From positions 1,578,873 through 1,642,872 of the forward strand of contig NZ_CP017074.1 of the NCBI RefSeq assembly GCF_001717465.1: a DNA stretch of 64,000 nucleotides. Reading direction: 5' to 3'. The stretch comes from Luteimonas sp. JM171. GTDB taxonomy: Bacteria > Pseudomonadota > Gammaproteobacteria > Xanthomonadales > Xanthomonadaceae. Below, in pieces: positions 38,175 to 51,629 of the stretch. The notes under the pieces are model-generated. The model worked only from the letters and a program-made list of their open reading frames with translations. It had not been told where the DNA came from and did not search any database. Each line of letters opens with the position of its first letter. The first letter of the stretch is position 1. Made by a program: the position numbers and the translations under genes.

Positions 38175-38792
38175 ATGCGCGGAACGCTGTTCATCGTCGC
38201 CGCGCCCTCGGGCGCCGGCAAATCCAGCATCGTCAACGCCTGCCTGGCGCGCGACCGTTCGGTGAGCCTGTCGATCTCGTTCACCTCGCGCCCGCCGCGG
38301 CCGGGCGAACGGCAGGGCGAGCACTACCACTTCGTGGATGAGGACGAGTTCCAGCGGATGATCGACGCCGGCGAGTTCTTCGAGCATGCCCGGGTGCACG
38401 GCGACTGGAAGGGCACCGCCCGGCAGTCGGTGGAACCGCAGCTGGCGGCCGGGCGCGACGTGCTGCTCGAGATCGACTGGCAGGGCGCGCGCCAGGTGCG
38501 GGCGCAGGTGCCCGATGCGGTCGGCATCTTCATTCTGCCGCCGTCGCGCGACGCGCTCGAAGAGCGCATGCGCAAGCGAGGGCAGGACAGCGACGCGGTG
38601 ATCGCCCGGCGCCTGGCCGCCGCGCGCGAGGAGATGTCGCATCACGACGAGTTCGATTTCCTCATCGTCAACGAGGAGTTCGAGGTGGCGGTGGACGAGA
38701 TGTGCGCCATCTTCACCGCAAGCCGGCTGCGGCGGGCCCAGCAGCAGCAGCGGCACCGGCGCCTGCTGCAGGGGTTGCTGGCGGAAGGCTGA
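38175..38792 (+). CDS. gmk: Guanylate kinase
   Basis: Starting at the ATG at 38175 ([20 protein letters not shown]) the enzyme has 205 residues. The P-loop APSGAGKSS is at the N-terminus, followed by [11 protein letters not shown] and [10 protein letters not shown], which bind GMP, and [13 protein letters not shown]. It phosphorylates GMP to GDP and so feeds ppGpp synthesis by the downstream spoT product. A TTG at 38163, overlapping the yicC stop, is an alternative start adding four residues. Confidence 0.95.
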   Translation: MRGTLFIVAAPSGAGKSSIVNACLARDRSVSLSISFTSRPPRPGERQGEHYHFVDEDEFQRMIDAGEFFEHARVHGDWKGTARQSVEPQLAAGRDVLLEIDWQGARQVRAQVPDAVGIFILPPSRDALEERMRKRGQDSDAVIARRLAAAREEMSHHDEFDFLIVNEEFEVAVDEMCAIFTASRLRRAQQQQRHRRLLQGLLAEG

Positions 38793-38937
38793 GCCGCGGC
38801 TGGCCCGGCCGGGCGTGGAAATCGCTCGCAAGCTATTGATTTTCAGTGCTAATACTTGCGGAAGTGTCAACCCCTTGGATAGACTGTCGGGTCCTTTCCC
38901 CAACATTCGCGCGGCCAGGCGGCCGCCGGGAGCCCGT

Positions 38938-39240
38938 ATGGCGCGTATCACCGTGGAAGATTGCATGGAAGTGGTCGACAACCGCTTCGAACTGGTCATG
39001 ATGGCGGCCAAGCGCGCGCGCCAGCTGGCCAACGGCGTCGAGCCGCAGATCGACAACGCCGAGAACGACGACAAGCCGACCGTGCTCGCGCTGCGCGAGA
39101 TCGCCGCGCGCGCGATCGACGAGGACTACATCGAGGCGGTCGACAAGGCCGAGCGCGAGCGCAAGGAGCGCGAGGCGCTGGAGTGGGCCGCTGCCGAAGT
39201 GGTGGCCGATGAAGACCTCGCCAAGGGCGACGACCTGTAA
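38938..39240 (+). CDS. rpoZ: RNA polymerase omega subunit
   Basis: The 100-residue protein starts [20 protein letters not shown], the standard omega N-terminus, with [12 protein letters not shown] and [14 protein letters not shown]. It stabilises beta' and forms part of the ppGpp site of RNA polymerase. It lies between gmk and spoT. The 145-bp gap after gmk probably holds its own promoter. Confidence 0.97.
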   Translation: MARITVEDCMEVVDNRFELVMMAAKRARQLANGVEPQIDNAENDDKPTVLALREIAARAIDEDYIEAVDKAERERKEREALEWAAAEVVADEDLAKGDDL

Positions 39241-39279
39241 GGCTCCCCATTCCGGGCGTTTGCCCTTAGGCTCGGGGGC

Positions 39280-41448
39280 ATGACTGCACCCGGGCCCGCC
39301 GTCCACTCCATTGATGTCCCCGCCGACGAGGCGGTGCCCGGCTACGTGCGCGAGCTGGAGCAGGCGGCGGACTACCTCGACGACGACCAGCGCGCGGTGC
39401 TGCGCCGCGCCTGGGCCGTGGGCGCGGCCGCCCACGAAGGCCAGCGGCGCCGTTCCGGCGAGCCGTACATCACCCATCCGGTGGCCGTGGCGCGGATCCT
39501 CGCCGGCCTGCGGGTGGACCTGGAGACGCTGGTTGCGTCGATCCTGCACGACACCATCGAAGACACCCCGCTGACCCGCGAGGCGCTTGCGGATCAGTTT
39601 GGGGAGCCGGTGGCCGAACTGGTCGATGGCGTCACCAAGCTGGACAAGCTGCACTTCAGCAGCCGCCAGGAAGCCAACGCCGAAAGCTTCCGCAAGATGA
39701 TGCTGGCGATGGCGCGCGACCTGCGCGTGATCCTGATCAAGCTCGGCGACCGGCTGCACAACATGCGCACCCTGGGGGCGCAGACCGCCGAGGCGCGCGA
39801 GCGCATCGCCCGCGAGACACTCGAGATCTACGCGCCCATCGCCCAGCGCCTGGGGATGAACCTGATCAAGGCGGAATTGCAGGACCTGGGCTTCCGCGCC
39901 CTGCACCCGTTCCGGCACGCGGTGCTGGAAAAGCGCATCCGCTCGCAGCCGCTGGTGCGGCGCGAGGCGCTGGCACGGATCGAGGCCCAGCTGGCCCAGC
40001 GGCTCACCAACGAGCAGCTCGAATACCGGCTGGTGAGCCGGGTCAAGTCGCCGTGGAGCATCTACACGAAGATGCGCTCGGAGGGGAAGACGTTCAAGCA
40101 GCTGATGGACGTGTTTGGCTTCCGGGTCATCGTGCGCTCGGTGGCCGACTGCTATCACGCGCTGGGCGTGGTGCACTCGGTGTACAAGCCGGTGGACGGG
40201 CGCTTCCGCGATTTCGTCGCCATTCCCAAGGCCAATGGCTACCAGTCGCTGCACACGGTGCTGTTCGGGCCCTACGGCTCGCCGATCGAGGTGCAGATCC
40301 GCACCGAGGAGATGGACCTGATCGCCGAGCGCGGGATCGCCGCGCACTGGGCCTACAAGCACGGCGGCGCGCCAACCAGCGCCCAGTCGCGGGCGCACTC
40401 GTGGATTTCCAGCCTGCTGGAGTCGCAGCGCGCCACCGGCTCGTCGCTCGAGTTCCTGGAAAACGTCAAGGTCGACCTGTTCCCGGACGAGGTTTACCTG
40501 TTCACCCCCAAGGGCGACATCCTCTCGCTGCCGCGCAACGCCACCGCGCTGGACTTCGCCTATGCGGTCCACACGGACCTGGGCAACCGCGCCGTCGCCG
40601 CGCGCGTGGACCGGCGCCTCGTGCCGCTGCGCACGCGCCTGTCCAGCGGCCAGCAGGTGGAGGTGATCACCGCGAAATCGGCCACGCCCAAGCCACAGTG
40701 GCTCGAGTTCGTGGCCACCGGCAAGGCGCGCACCGCGATCCGCCAGCAGCTCAAGCAGCTCGAGCACGAGGACGCCGTGCAGCTGGGCCACCGCATGCTC
40801 GACCGCGCGCTGGAAGACATCGGCAGCTCGCTCGAGCGCCTGCCGGCCGCGCGCCTGGATTCCTACCTGGCGGAACTGCGCTACCGGCGGCTGGAGGACC
40901 TGCTGGCGGACATCGCGCTGGGCAACCGGATGCCGGTGCAGGTGGCGCACGCGCTGGCCCAACGCGATCCGGGTGCTGTGCTGCTCCCGGACACCGTGAC
41001 CCGGCAGGGCGAGCAGATCCTGATCACCGGCAACGAGCGCGGCGTGGTCACCTTTGCCAACTGCTGCATGCCGATCCCCGGCGACGAGGTGATGGGTTAC
41101 CACACCGCCGGCAAGGGCATCGTGGTGCACCGGATCGAGTGCCCGAACGTGGCCGAATACCGCAAGTCGCCCGACCGGTGGGTGGCGATCGGCTGGGACC
41201 GCGAGGTCGAGGGCGATTACAGCACCAGCCTGCGGGTGGAGGTGGAGAACCGGCCGGGCGTGCTGGCGCAGGTGGCGGCGGCGATCGCGCGCGCTGATTC
41301 CAACATCGACGGGGTTGATTACCTGGAACGCGACAGCAACGTGGCGGCGATCCGGTTCTCGATCCAGGTCCGCAACCGCAAGCATTTGGCCGACGTGATC
41401 CGGCGCGTGCGCCGCCTCAACGTGGTCCACGGCATCCAGCGCATCTGA
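39280..41448 (+). CDS. spoT: Bifunctional (p)ppGpp synthetase/hydrolase SpoT
   Basis: The 722-residue RelA/SpoT protein has an intact HD hydrolase domain (PYITHPVAVA, SILHDTIEDT near residue 88, DRLHNMRTLG), a synthetase domain (RVKSPWSIYTKM, DVFGFRVIV, NGYQSLHTVLFG, EVQIRT), then TGS (VYLFTPKGDILSLP), a zinc-finger-like region (CCMPIPGDEV) and a C-terminal ACT domain. The intact HD motif separates it from RelA. It sets ppGpp levels, which would act on the rrn promoters seen at 17.4 kb. Confidence 0.97.
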   Translation: MTAPGPAVHSIDVPADEAVPGYVRELEQAADYLDDDQRAVLRRAWAVGAAAHEGQRRRSGEPYITHPVAVARILAGLRVDLETLVASILHDTIEDTPLTREALADQFGEPVAELVDGVTKLDKLHFSSRQEANAESFRKMMLAMARDLRVILIKLGDRLHNMRTLGAQTAEARERIARETLEIYAPIAQRLGMNLIKAELQDLGFRALHPFRHAVLEKRIRSQPLVRREALARIEAQLAQRLTNEQLEYRLVSRVKSPWSIYTKMRSEGKTFKQLMDVFGFRVIVRSVADCYHALGVVHSVYKPVDGRFRDFVAIPKANGYQSLHTVLFGPYGSPIEVQIRTEEMDLIAERGIAAHWAYKHGGAPTSAQSRAHSWISSLLESQRATGSSLEFLENVKVDLFPDEVYLFTPKGDILSLPRNATALDFAYAVHTDLGNRAVAARVDRRLVPLRTRLSSGQQVEVITAKSATPKPQWLEFVATGKARTAIRQQLKQLEHEDAVQLGHRMLDRALEDIGSSLERLPAARLDSYLAELRYRRLEDLLADIALGNRMPVQVAHALAQRDPGAVLLPDTVTRQGEQILITGNERGVVTFANCCMPIPGDEVMGYHTAGKGIVVHRIECPNVAEYRKSPDRWVAIGWDREVEGDYSTSLRVEVENRPGVLAQVAAAIARADSNIDGVDYLERDSNVAAIRFSIQVRNRKHLADVIRRVRRLNVVHGIQRI

Positions 41449-41520
41449 GGAAATCAGCGCTGCAGCAGCGCGTCTTGCGGGCGAAGTCGTGTGACACCCG
41501 CGCTGGCCGCGAAAACGAGT

Positions 41521-41628
41521 GGTTCGTCGGGGCAGCCCATTGCGGGACTGTCCGCGCCATGGACGGCGCGGACAAGCCTACATGGACGTATTCACGGCGT
41601 GTCCCGCAATGGGCTGCCCCGGCGGACC
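41521..41628 (+). repeat. 108-nt three-stem structured repeat, copy 2
   Basis: Layout matches copy 1 exactly: outer arm 41521-41548, hairpin 41549-41574 (TGTCCGCGCC / GGCGCGGACA, loop ATGGAC), hairpin 41575-41592 (TAC/GTA, loop ATGGAC), linker CACGGCGT at 41593-41600, outer arm 41601-41628. The outer arms pair at all 28 positions, two as G-T wobbles. It occupies the 276-bp spoT-ridA gap on the coding strand of both genes. Apart from a possible TACTAT box near 41689, nothing else is seen in this gap. Confidence 0.85.
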
Positions 41629-41724
41629 GCCCGGAATCGCATGCCTCCCGGACAATCGTTACGCGGCTTCGCGCGCAAGGCGTGCTCCTACTATCATCGG
41701 GTTCCCTTGTTCGCGGAAGCTTTC

Positions 41725-42104
41725 ATGGCACGTACCCCCATCAACACCGACCGCGCGCCGGCCGCCATCGGCCCCTATTCCCAGGCCGTGCGCAGTGGCA
41801 ACACCGTTTACTTTTCCGGCCAGATCCCGCTGGATCCGGCGACGGGCGAAGTCGTGCCCGGCGGCATCGAGGCGCAGGCCCGCCGTGCATTCGACAACCT
41901 CAAGGCGGTGGCCGAGGAAGCCGGCGGCTCGATGGATGACATCGTGCGCCTGGGCCTTTACCTCACCGACCTGGGCGAGTTCGCGGTGGTGAACTCGGTG
42001 ATGTCCGAGTACTTCGACGCCCCGTACCCGGCGCGCTCCACCATCGAGGTGGCGGGCCTGCCCAAGCGGGTGGCGTTCGAGGTCGATGCGGTGATGGTGC
42101 TGGA

Positions 42105-42108
<4 letters not shown>
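41725..42108 (+). CDS. ridA: RidA family enamine/imine deaminase
   Basis: The 127-residue protein starts MARTPINTDRAPAAIGPYSQ and contains the RidA signature with catalytic Arg in PARSTIEVAGLPK, plus VYFSGQIPLDPATGE. It hydrolyses reactive 2-aminoacrylate formed by PLP enzymes. Here it takes the place that trmH holds between spoT and recG in E. coli. Its stop overlaps the proposed recG start. Confidence 0.96.
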
Positions 42109-44192
<2,084 letters not shown>

Positions 44193-44229
44193 GGGCGGCG
44201 CACAACCACAACAACAGGAAAGAAGTGAC

Positions 44230-45165
44230 ATGGAAGGAAAGATCCCCCTGCTGATCGACACCGACCCGGGCGTGGATGACGCGCTGGCGGTGCTGATGGC
44301 CTTCAATGATCCCCGCCACGAGGTGGTGGGGCTGACCGTGGCGGCCGGCAACGTCGGCCTGGACCACACCGTGGCCAACGCGCTGCGCCTGGTGGAGCTG
44401 GGCGGCGCGGACGTGCCGGTGTTTCCCGGCTGCCCGACGCCGCTGGTCCACCCCGCGATGGATGCGGCCCACGTGCACGGCAGCGATGGTTTCGGCGACG
44501 CCGGCCTGCCGGCTGCTGGCGCCAGGCAGGCGGACGAGCATGCGGCGCTGGCCATCCTGCGCCTGTCCCACGAGCATGCCGGCCGGCTGTTGCTGGTGGC
44601 GCTTGGTCCGCTGACCAATCTCGCCCTGGCCCTGCGCCTGGACCCGAGCCTGCCGGAGCGGGTGGCCCGGCTGGTGGTCATGGGCGGCGCCGTGACCGCG
44701 CGCGGCAACGTCACCCCGGTAGCAGAGTTCAACATCGCCTTCGATCCGGAGGCGGCGCACATTGTCTTCCGGGCCTTCCCGCGGCTGGAGCTGGCGGATT
44801 GGGAAGCCACGGTGGCACATGGCCTGCCGCACGAGCGCATGGACCAGTGGCTGGCGGCGGACTCGGGGCGGGCCCGCTTCTACGACGCGATCTCGCTCCA
44901 CTCGCGCCGCTGGTCCGCCGACAGTCGTGGGCCGCTGTGGTTCTGCGCCGACGCGCTGGCGATGGCCTGGGCACTGCAGCCGGGGGGAGCACGGGAAACC
45001 GCCGAAAGGCCGGTGGTGGTGGAACTGGAAGGGCGCCACACCCGGGGCGCCACCATCGTGGACTGGCAACGGCAGACCGGGGCGGAGGACAATGCACTGG
45101 TGCTGTTGCGGTACGACCAGGACCGGTTCGAGCGACTGGTGCGGGACGCGCTCGCAGCGCCGTGA
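44230..45165 (+). CDS. Inosine-uridine preferring nucleoside hydrolase
   Basis: Starting at the ATG at 44230 with a GGAAAGAAG ribosome site, the 311-residue protein shows the calcium-binding DTDPGVDDA motif (residues 10-18) and [26 protein letters not shown] and [12 protein letters not shown]. It cleaves the N-glycosidic bond of nucleosides for purine or pyrimidine salvage. It follows recG by 37 bp. Confidence 0.93.
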   Translation: MEGKIPLLIDTDPGVDDALAVLMAFNDPRHEVVGLTVAAGNVGLDHTVANALRLVELGGADVPVFPGCPTPLVHPAMDAAHVHGSDGFGDAGLPAAGARQADEHAALAILRLSHEHAGRLLLVALGPLTNLALALRLDPSLPERVARLVVMGGAVTARGNVTPVAEFNIAFDPEAAHIVFRAFPRLELADWEATVAHGLPHERMDQWLAADSGRARFYDAISLHSRRWSADSRGPLWFCADALAMAWALQPGGARETAERPVVVELEGRHTRGATIVDWQRQTGAEDNALVLLRYDQDRFERLVRDALAAP

Positions 45166-45183
45166 ACGCGCCGGGCGGGTGGA

Positions 45184-45212
45184 TTGCGGCGGGGCAGCCG
45201 GGGGTCTATACT
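45184..45212 (+). promoter_or_regulatory. Promoter of rpmE2
   Basis: TTGCGG (45184-45189) and TATACT (45207-45212) are separated by an ideal 17 bp, 33 bp before the L31 start codon. Confidence 0.6.
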
Positions 45213-45245
45213 GTCCGGCTCCCAGTATTCAACGCCGGTGCCGCC

Positions 45246-45494
45246 ATGAAGGCCGAGATCCATCCCGATTACCGTCCGGTCGTGTTCCAGGACGTGACCT
45301 CCGATTTCAAGATCCTCACCCGCTCGACCCTGGCCTCCTCGGCCAAGGAGACGATCAAGTGGGAGGACGGCAACGAATATCCGCTGGTCAAGATCGAAGT
45401 GTCCTCGGCCTCGCATCCGTTCTACACCGGCCAGAACAAGATCATGGATACCAGCGGCCGCGTGGACAAGTTCCGCAAGCGCTACGCCAAGTAA
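45246..45494 (+). CDS. rpmE2: 50S ribosomal protein L31, type B
   Basis: The 82-residue protein starts [20 protein letters not shown] and includes the type B insert, with [20 protein letters not shown] and VDKFRKRY near the end. It lacks the CxxC zinc pair of type A L31, so it does not require zinc; such paralogues often replace the zinc form under zinc limitation. A palindrome (GCCGGCCC / GGGCCGGC, 45502-45518) lies just after the stop. Confidence 0.96.
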   Translation: MKAEIHPDYRPVVFQDVTSDFKILTRSTLASSAKETIKWEDGNEYPLVKIEVSSASHPFYTGQNKIMDTSGRVDKFRKRYAK

Positions 45495-45557
45495 TCCCGC
45501 CGCCGGCCCAGGGCCGGCAGGCAATCGCGGCACCCCTCCGGGTGCACGCGCCGGACG

Positions 45558-45585
45558 ACGGCCGCCTTGGGCGGCCGTTGCCTTT
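45558..45585 (+). terminator. Terminator downstream of rpmE2
   Basis: A 9-bp stem ACGGCCGCC (45558-45566) / GGCGGCCGT (45570-45578) with a TTG loop is followed by TGCCTTTT. A GATAAT box at 45647-45652 further on may belong to the gltA promoter. Confidence 0.7.
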
Positions 45586-45755
45586 TCCGCGTCTGGAACA
45601 GTCCGGTGCAAGCGGCCGGGGCCGCTGCCGGGCGCCCGCGTTGTGCGATAATTGGCGGTGTCGCGACGGCCGCGCCGCCGCTTCCCCCAACACGTTCCAG
45701 GGCCTATGCCCGGCTGCCAGGCCGCGCTCACAGGCCCCCTGATTAGGAGTGCGCC

Positions 45756-47045
45756 GTGTCAGATCATGACCAGGTCACGCTGGACGCCGGCGGCAAGCCG
45801 GTGACGTTGCCGGTGCTCAAGGGCACCCTGGGCAACTCCTGCATTGACATCTCCCGGCTTCCCAAGGAAACCGGCCATTTCACCTACGATTCCGGCTTCA
45901 CCGCTACCGCCTCGTGCAAGTCCGCCGTCACCTACATCGACGGCAACGAAGGCGTGCTGCTGTACCGCGGCTACCCGATCGAACAGCTGGCCGAAAAGTC
46001 GACCTTCCTGGAGGTCGCCAGCCTGCTGATCGACGGCGAGCTGCCCAACGCCGAGAAGCTGAAGGCGTTCGAGCACGACGTCACCCACCACACGATGATG
46101 CACGAGGCCCTGAAGAACTTCTTCACCGGCTTCCGCCATGACGCCCACCCGATGGCGATGCTGTGCGGCTCGGTGGCCTCGCTGTCGGCGTTCTACCACG
46201 ACACCCTGGACCTGGACGATCCCGAGCAGCGGCGCATGGCCGCCGTGCGCCTGATCGCCAAGATGCCGACCCTGGCCGCGGCCGCCTACCGCTACTCGAT
46301 CGGCTGGCCCATCGCGTACCCGAACAACCAGCTCGACTACGTCACCCGCTTCCTGCACATGATGTTCGAGGCCCCGGGCGACCAGCTGGAGCTCAACCCG
46401 GTGGTGGCCAAGGCGCTGGACCTGCTGTTCATCCTGCACGCGGATCACGAGCAGAACGCCTCGACTTCCACCGTGCGCCTGGTGGGTTCCACCGGTGCCA
46501 ACCCGTACGCCTGCGTGGCGGCCGGCATCGCCGCCCTGTGGGGGCCGGCGCACGGCGGCGCCAACGAGGCGGTGCTGAAGATGCTCGAGGAGATCGGCGA
46601 CCCGAAGAACGTCGATGCCGCCGTCGCCCGGGCCAAGGACAGGGAGTCCGGCTTCCGCCTGATGGGCTTTGGCCACCGCGTGTACAAGAACTTCGACCCG
46701 CGCGCCAAGATCATCCGCGAGATGACCCACAAGGTGCTGGGCGAGCTCGGCATCGATGACCCGCTGCTGGAAGTGGCGATGAAGCTGGAAGAGGCGGCGC
46801 TCAAGGACGACTACTTCGTCGAGCGCAAGCTGTACCCGAACGTCGACTTCTACAGCGGCATCATCTACAAGGCGCTGAAGATCCCGACCGAGATGTTCAC
46901 GGTCATGTTCGCCATCGGCCGCACCGCCGGCTGGGTGGCGCACTGGCTGGAGCAGCAGGTCGATCCGGAAGCCAAGATCGGCCGTCCGCGGCAGATCTAC
47001 ACCGGCTCCGACAGTCGCGACTACGTGCCCGTCGACAAGCGCTGA
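45756..47045 (+). CDS. gltA: Citrate synthase (type II)
   Basis: The 429-residue enzyme starts at a GTG preceded by TAGGAG. Catalytic residues are visible in [15 protein letters not shown] (His about 228), [13 protein letters not shown] (His about 306) and [10 protein letters not shown] (Asp about 364). The N-terminal extension typical of the NADH-sensitive hexameric gram-negative type is present. It condenses acetyl-CoA and oxaloacetate at entry to the TCA cycle. A strong terminator follows. Confidence 0.97.
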   Translation: MSDHDQVTLDAGGKPVTLPVLKGTLGNSCIDISRLPKETGHFTYDSGFTATASCKSAVTYIDGNEGVLLYRGYPIEQLAEKSTFLEVASLLIDGELPNAEKLKAFEHDVTHHTMMHEALKNFFTGFRHDAHPMAMLCGSVASLSAFYHDTLDLDDPEQRRMAAVRLIAKMPTLAAAAYRYSIGWPIAYPNNQLDYVTRFLHMMFEAPGDQLELNPVVAKALDLLFILHADHEQNASTSTVRLVGSTGANPYACVAAGIAALWGPAHGGANEAVLKMLEEIGDPKNVDAAVARAKDRESGFRLMGFGHRVYKNFDPRAKIIREMTHKVLGELGIDDPLLEVAMKLEEAALKDDYFVERKLYPNVDFYSGIIYKALKIPTEMFTVMFAIGRTAGWVAHWLEQQVDPEAKIGRPRQIYTGSDSRDYVPVDKR

Positions 47046-47064
47046 GCCCCGGCTCGCGCCAAGG

Positions 47065-47096
47065 AAAACGCCCCGGTCCCCCCGGGGCGTTTTTTT
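47065..47096. terminator. Terminator between gltA and the convergent gene
   Basis: The stem ACGCCCCGG (47068-47076) / CCGGGGCGT (47082-47090), extended by A and T tracts on either side, gives a strong bidirectional intrinsic terminator. Its T tract reaches the stop codon of the convergent gene. Confidence 0.92.
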
Positions 47097-47721
47097 ACCT
47101 GTCGTTTTCCTCCAGCAGCAGCCTGAGCTGGGCGGCGCTGGCGCGGCGCATCGGCTTTTCATCGACGCTGGAGAGCGGCGCCTGGCGAAGTGCCAGGTGC
47201 GGCAGCACCGTGACATCGATGGTGAGCTCCTGGGCGCTGAAGATCCACACCGGGAAGTCGCCGCTGCGGCTCCGGTCGAGCCGCAGGCGGCGGCTGCGCG
47301 CGGTGGCGGGGATGCCATGCTCCTCCAGGAACCGCGGCACCGCGTCTTCGTCATCCACGTACAGGTGCAGCGCCACGGCTGCGTTCGCGTCGGCGGTCCC
47401 CTCCAGCACGGGGCCGACCAGGCGCGGGTCGAACGGCGCGAAGAACTCCAGTGCCTCCAGGGCGGCCTCCCGGCGCACGCGCAGCGCGTCCTCCTGGGAG
47501 GCGCCCAGGAACAGGCGCTGGTGTTCGCGCAGCGCTTCCTCCACCTCGCGGTTGCGCGGCAGCGAGGCGTCATCGTGGATGCCAAGGCGCTCGGCGGCCT
47601 TGAGCTTGGCCATGCGGAAGTCGCCGATGCCGCCCTCTGACATCAGGCGGGCCGCCTCGCGCGCCACGCGCATGCGCCGCTCGCGGGTCCGGCCTTCGGC
47701 GCGCTGGCGGGCATGGTGCAT
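47095..47721 (-). CDS. Uncharacterised conserved protein
   Basis: I do not recognise a firm family. From the ATG at 47721 (preceded by GGGAGAAC) the product has 208 residues: an Arg-rich helical N-terminus (MRVAREAARLMSEGGIGDFR) and a mixed second half with FDPRLVGPVLEGTADANAAV, somewhat like the substrate strands of nucleotidyltransferases, but no clear catalytic Asp pair. Similar proteins occur in Pseudomonas and Xanthomonas. It lies between gltA and mrcA with no obvious partner. Confidence 0.7.
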   Translation of the reverse strand: MHHARQRAEGRTRERRMRVAREAARLMSEGGIGDFRMAKLKAAERLGIHDDASLPRNREVEEALREHQRLFLGASQEDALRVRREAALEALEFFAPFDPRLVGPVLEGTADANAAVALHLYVDDEDAVPRFLEEHGIPATARSRRLRLDRSRSGDFPVWIFSAQELTIDVTVLPHLALRQAPLSSVDEKPMRRASAAQLRLLLEENDR

Positions 47722-47796
47722 GTCGTTCTCCCTGGCCGAAGCGTGCCGAGCACTGTAGCCGAACCGGCACACGGCCGCCGGCCGGGCCCGCGACCA

Positions 47797-50346
47797 TCAG
47801 AAGATGTCGAACACTTCCTCGGCCGGCATGGAGTCGTCGAACGGGTCGTCCACCTCGGCCGCCATGCGCTCAAGGTCCTCGACCTTGACGTACTCGGTGC
47901 GGCCCCCCGAACCCGGCGGCAGCAGCCGGCCACCGGCGCTCACGCTCACCTCGACCATGCCGCTGGGCAGGTCGTGCGGCATCGGCGGCGCGTCCTCCAG
48001 CGCCACGCCCATGAATTCGATCCACACCGGCAGCGCGGCCCGGCCCCCGTACTCACGCCGGCCCAGCGAGCGGTTGTCGTCGCGGCCGACCCACACCGTG
48101 GTGACCAGGTCGCCGCCGAAGCCGACGAACCAGGCGTCGCGGTAGTCGTTGGTCGAGCCCGTCTTGCCGCCGACGTCCTCCCGGTCCAGCGCCAGCGCCG
48201 CGCGCCCGGTGCCGCGCCTGACCACGTCGCGCATCATCGACACCATCTGCCATGCGACGCGCTCGTCGATGGCCCGCGGGGCCACGATGAACTCGTCATC
48301 GGCCTCGCGCAGGACGATGCCCTCGTCCGTGGCCGAGTCGATGCCCGCTTCCGATTCCACGGTTTCCGCCGCTGGCGCGGGTTCCGGCTCGGGTTCCGGT
48401 GCCGCCGGGCCGAAGTTGAAGCCATCCACGATATGCGAGCGCGACGGCGTCACCGGCTCGCCGGCCGCCACGGCTCCGCCGGTGGCGCAGCCGCGGCAGG
48501 CCCGGGCCGGGTTGGCCTCGAACACCAGCTCACCGTTGCGGTCGTGTACCTGGTCGATGAACCACGGCGTGACCCGGAAGCCGCCGTTGGCAAACACCGC
48601 ATAGCCGCGGGTGACGTCCAGCGGCGTGAGCGAGGGCGTGCCCAGCGAGATCGAGAGGTTGGGCGGCAGCTCGGATTCGTCGAAGCCGAAATGGCTGATG
48701 TAGCGGCGGGCATAATCCACGCCAATGGCATCCAGTACCCGTACCGACACCAGGTTGCGGGACAGGGCGAGCGCGTCGCGCAGCTGCATCGGGCCCATGA
48801 AGCGGCCATCGGCATTGCCCGGGCGCCAGTCCTGCCCGCGGCGCATGCGGAACACCACCGGCGCGTCGGGCACGATCGAAGCCGGGTTGAAGCCTTTTTC
48901 AAATGCGGCGGCGAAGATGAACGGCTTGAACGCCGAGCCGGGCTGGCGCCGTGCCTGGGTGGCGCGGTTGAACTTCTGGCCGGCGAAGCTGAAGCCGCCC
49001 ACCAGCGCCCGCAGCGCGCCGTCGTCGTATTCCATGGAAATGAGCGTGCCCTGGGCACGCGGCAGCTGGCCCAGAAGCCAGCTCACCTCCGGCTCCGCGG
49101 CGCCGTCCTCGTCCCCGGTCGAGGACGCGGTTTCCACCCTGCGCACGCGCACCAGATCGCCGCGTTCCACCAGCGCCGACGGCGCGCGCCGGGTCCAGGC
49201 GCTGGAGTCCGAGTCCAGGGTCACCGTGGTGCCGTCGGCGAGGACCACGTCGGCAGTGCCTTCCCCGCTGCGCAGGACGATCGCCGGACGCAGGCCGGAC
49301 TGGGCCGGGATCCCGCGCAGGCGCTCGGCCGCAGCTTCGGCATCCTCGTCATCGCCCAACTCGAAGCTCTGCTCCGCGCCGCTCCAGCCGTAGCGGTGGT
49401 CGTAGTTGATCAGCCCCTCGCGCAGGGAGGCCTCGGCGGCCGCCTGCAGGCGCGGGTCGATGGTGGTGGTGACGTGGTAGCCCTTGGTCAGCACGTCGCC
49501 GCCATAGCGGGCGATCATTTCCTGGCGCACCATCTCGGCCACGTAGGGCGCGTACACCTCCACCGGCCGCTCGTGCGGCTTGGCGTGCATGGGGGTGGCC
49601 TTGCCCTCGCGCTCGGCGGCCTCGTCGATGTAGCCCAGCTCGCGCATGCGCTGCATCACGTAGTCGCGGCGGATGCGGGCCCGCTCCGGGTTGGTGATGG
49701 GGTTGCCGCTGGAGGGGAACTTGGGGATCGAGGCCAGCACCGCGGCCTCTTCCAGGGTCAGCTCGTCCAGGGTCTTGCCGTAGTAGAACTCCGCCGCCGC
49801 GGCCACGCCGTAGGAGCGGTTGCCGAAGAAGCTCTTGTTGAGATAGAGCTCGAGGATCTCGTCCTTGGTCAGCTCGCGCTCCATCTTCAGCGCCAGCAGC
49901 ATCTCGGCGAACTTGCGGGTGAAGCTGTACTCGGAGCTGAGGAAGAACTGCCGTGCCACCTGCTGGGTGATGGTGGAGCCGCCGGGCACGCGCTGGTCGT
50001 CGGTGGTCGCCAGCAGCCAGATCGCGCGGGCGACGCCGCGGTAGTCGATGCCGTGGTGGTCGTAGAAGCGCGCGTCCTCGATGGCGATGAAGGCCTGCTT
50101 GACCTGGTCCGGCACCTCTTCGATCTGCACCGGGTAGCGGCGGGTCTCGCCAAACAGCGCCATCAGCCGGCCGTCGTTGGCATAGACGTACAGTGGCTCC
50201 TGCATCTCGATGTCGCGCAGCGCCTCCACGTCGGGCAGGCGGGCCGAGACCACGAAGTACAGCGTGGCGAGGGTCAGCGCGCCGAGCACGCCCAGACCCA
50301 GGATCGCGATGGCGAGCCAGCGCAACAGGCGTTTCAGGGATGGCAT
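47797..50346 (-). CDS. mrcA: Penicillin-binding protein 1A (bifunctional)
   Basis: The 849-residue class A PBP has an N-terminal membrane anchor ([18 protein letters not shown]), a GT51 glycosyltransferase domain with catalytic Glu in [13 protein letters not shown] (about residue 90) and [14 protein letters not shown], an OB-like insert, and a transpeptidase domain with nucleophile Ser in [10 protein letters not shown] (about 469), SRN, and KTGST (about 729). It polymerises and crosslinks peptidoglycan. It is divergent from pilM, an arrangement conserved in Pseudomonas and xanthomonads. Confidence 0.96.
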   Translation of the reverse strand: MPSLKRLLRWLAIAILGLGVLGALTLATLYFVVSARLPDVEALRDIEMQEPLYVYANDGRLMALFGETRRYPVQIEEVPDQVKQAFIAIEDARFYDHHGIDYRGVARAIWLLATTDDQRVPGGSTITQQVARQFFLSSEYSFTRKFAEMLLALKMERELTKDEILELYLNKSFFGNRSYGVAAAAEFYYGKTLDELTLEEAAVLASIPKFPSSGNPITNPERARIRRDYVMQRMRELGYIDEAAEREGKATPMHAKPHERPVEVYAPYVAEMVRQEMIARYGGDVLTKGYHVTTTIDPRLQAAAEASLREGLINYDHRYGWSGAEQSFELGDDEDAEAAAERLRGIPAQSGLRPAIVLRSGEGTADVVLADGTTVTLDSDSSAWTRRAPSALVERGDLVRVRRVETASSTGDEDGAAEPEVSWLLGQLPRAQGTLISMEYDDGALRALVGGFSFAGQKFNRATQARRQPGSAFKPFIFAAAFEKGFNPASIVPDAPVVFRMRRGQDWRPGNADGRFMGPMQLRDALALSRNLVSVRVLDAIGVDYARRYISHFGFDESELPPNLSISLGTPSLTPLDVTRGYAVFANGGFRVTPWFIDQVHDRNGELVFEANPARACRGCATGGAVAAGEPVTPSRSHIVDGFNFGPAAPEPEPEPAPAAETVESEAGIDSATDEGIVLREADDEFIVAPRAIDERVAWQMVSMMRDVVRRGTGRAALALDREDVGGKTGSTNDYRDAWFVGFGGDLVTTVWVGRDDNRSLGRREYGGRAALPVWIEFMGVALEDAPPMPHDLPSGMVEVSVSAGGRLLPPGSGGRTEYVKVEDLERMAAEVDDPFDDSMPAEEVFDIF

Positions 50347-50488
50347 TCGGAGGTCGGGCCGGGCAGTGGTCGTGGCCGCGGATTATAGATGACGACCGTT
50401 CCCCGGCCGCATCCGCGCGTTCCGGCGTTCAGCCCGGGCGAAGGGCCGCCGAACTGCGGCGGGGGGCACGGTTCGGCCATGTTGGCTG

Positions 50489-50516
50489 TTGCCAATGCGT
50501 GAAAAGTCCGTTATCA
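50489..50516 (+). promoter_or_regulatory. Possible promoter of the pilMNOPQ operon
   Basis: TTGCCA (50489-50494) and TTATCA (50511-50516) are 16 bp apart, 54 bp upstream of pilM, in the 224-bp gap between the divergent mrcA and pilM genes. The -10 match is only moderate. No other feature is seen in this gap. Confidence 0.4.
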
Positions 50517-50561
50517 AATGCCCCGGGGCACGAAGCGCGCCTGCAGCGCCCGTGACAATAG

Positions 50562-51628
<1,067 letters not shown>

Positions 51629-51629
<1 letters not shown>

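Noticed and set aside
38833..41430. 865-codon minus-strand frame antisense to spoT
   Set aside because: Low-complexity His/Arg/Val composition and complete overlap with an unambiguous spoT gene.
45502..45518. Perfect GCCGGCCC/GGGCCGGC palindrome after rpmE2 as a terminator
   Set aside because: A loop of one base and no T tract; the better terminator is the stem at 45558-45578.
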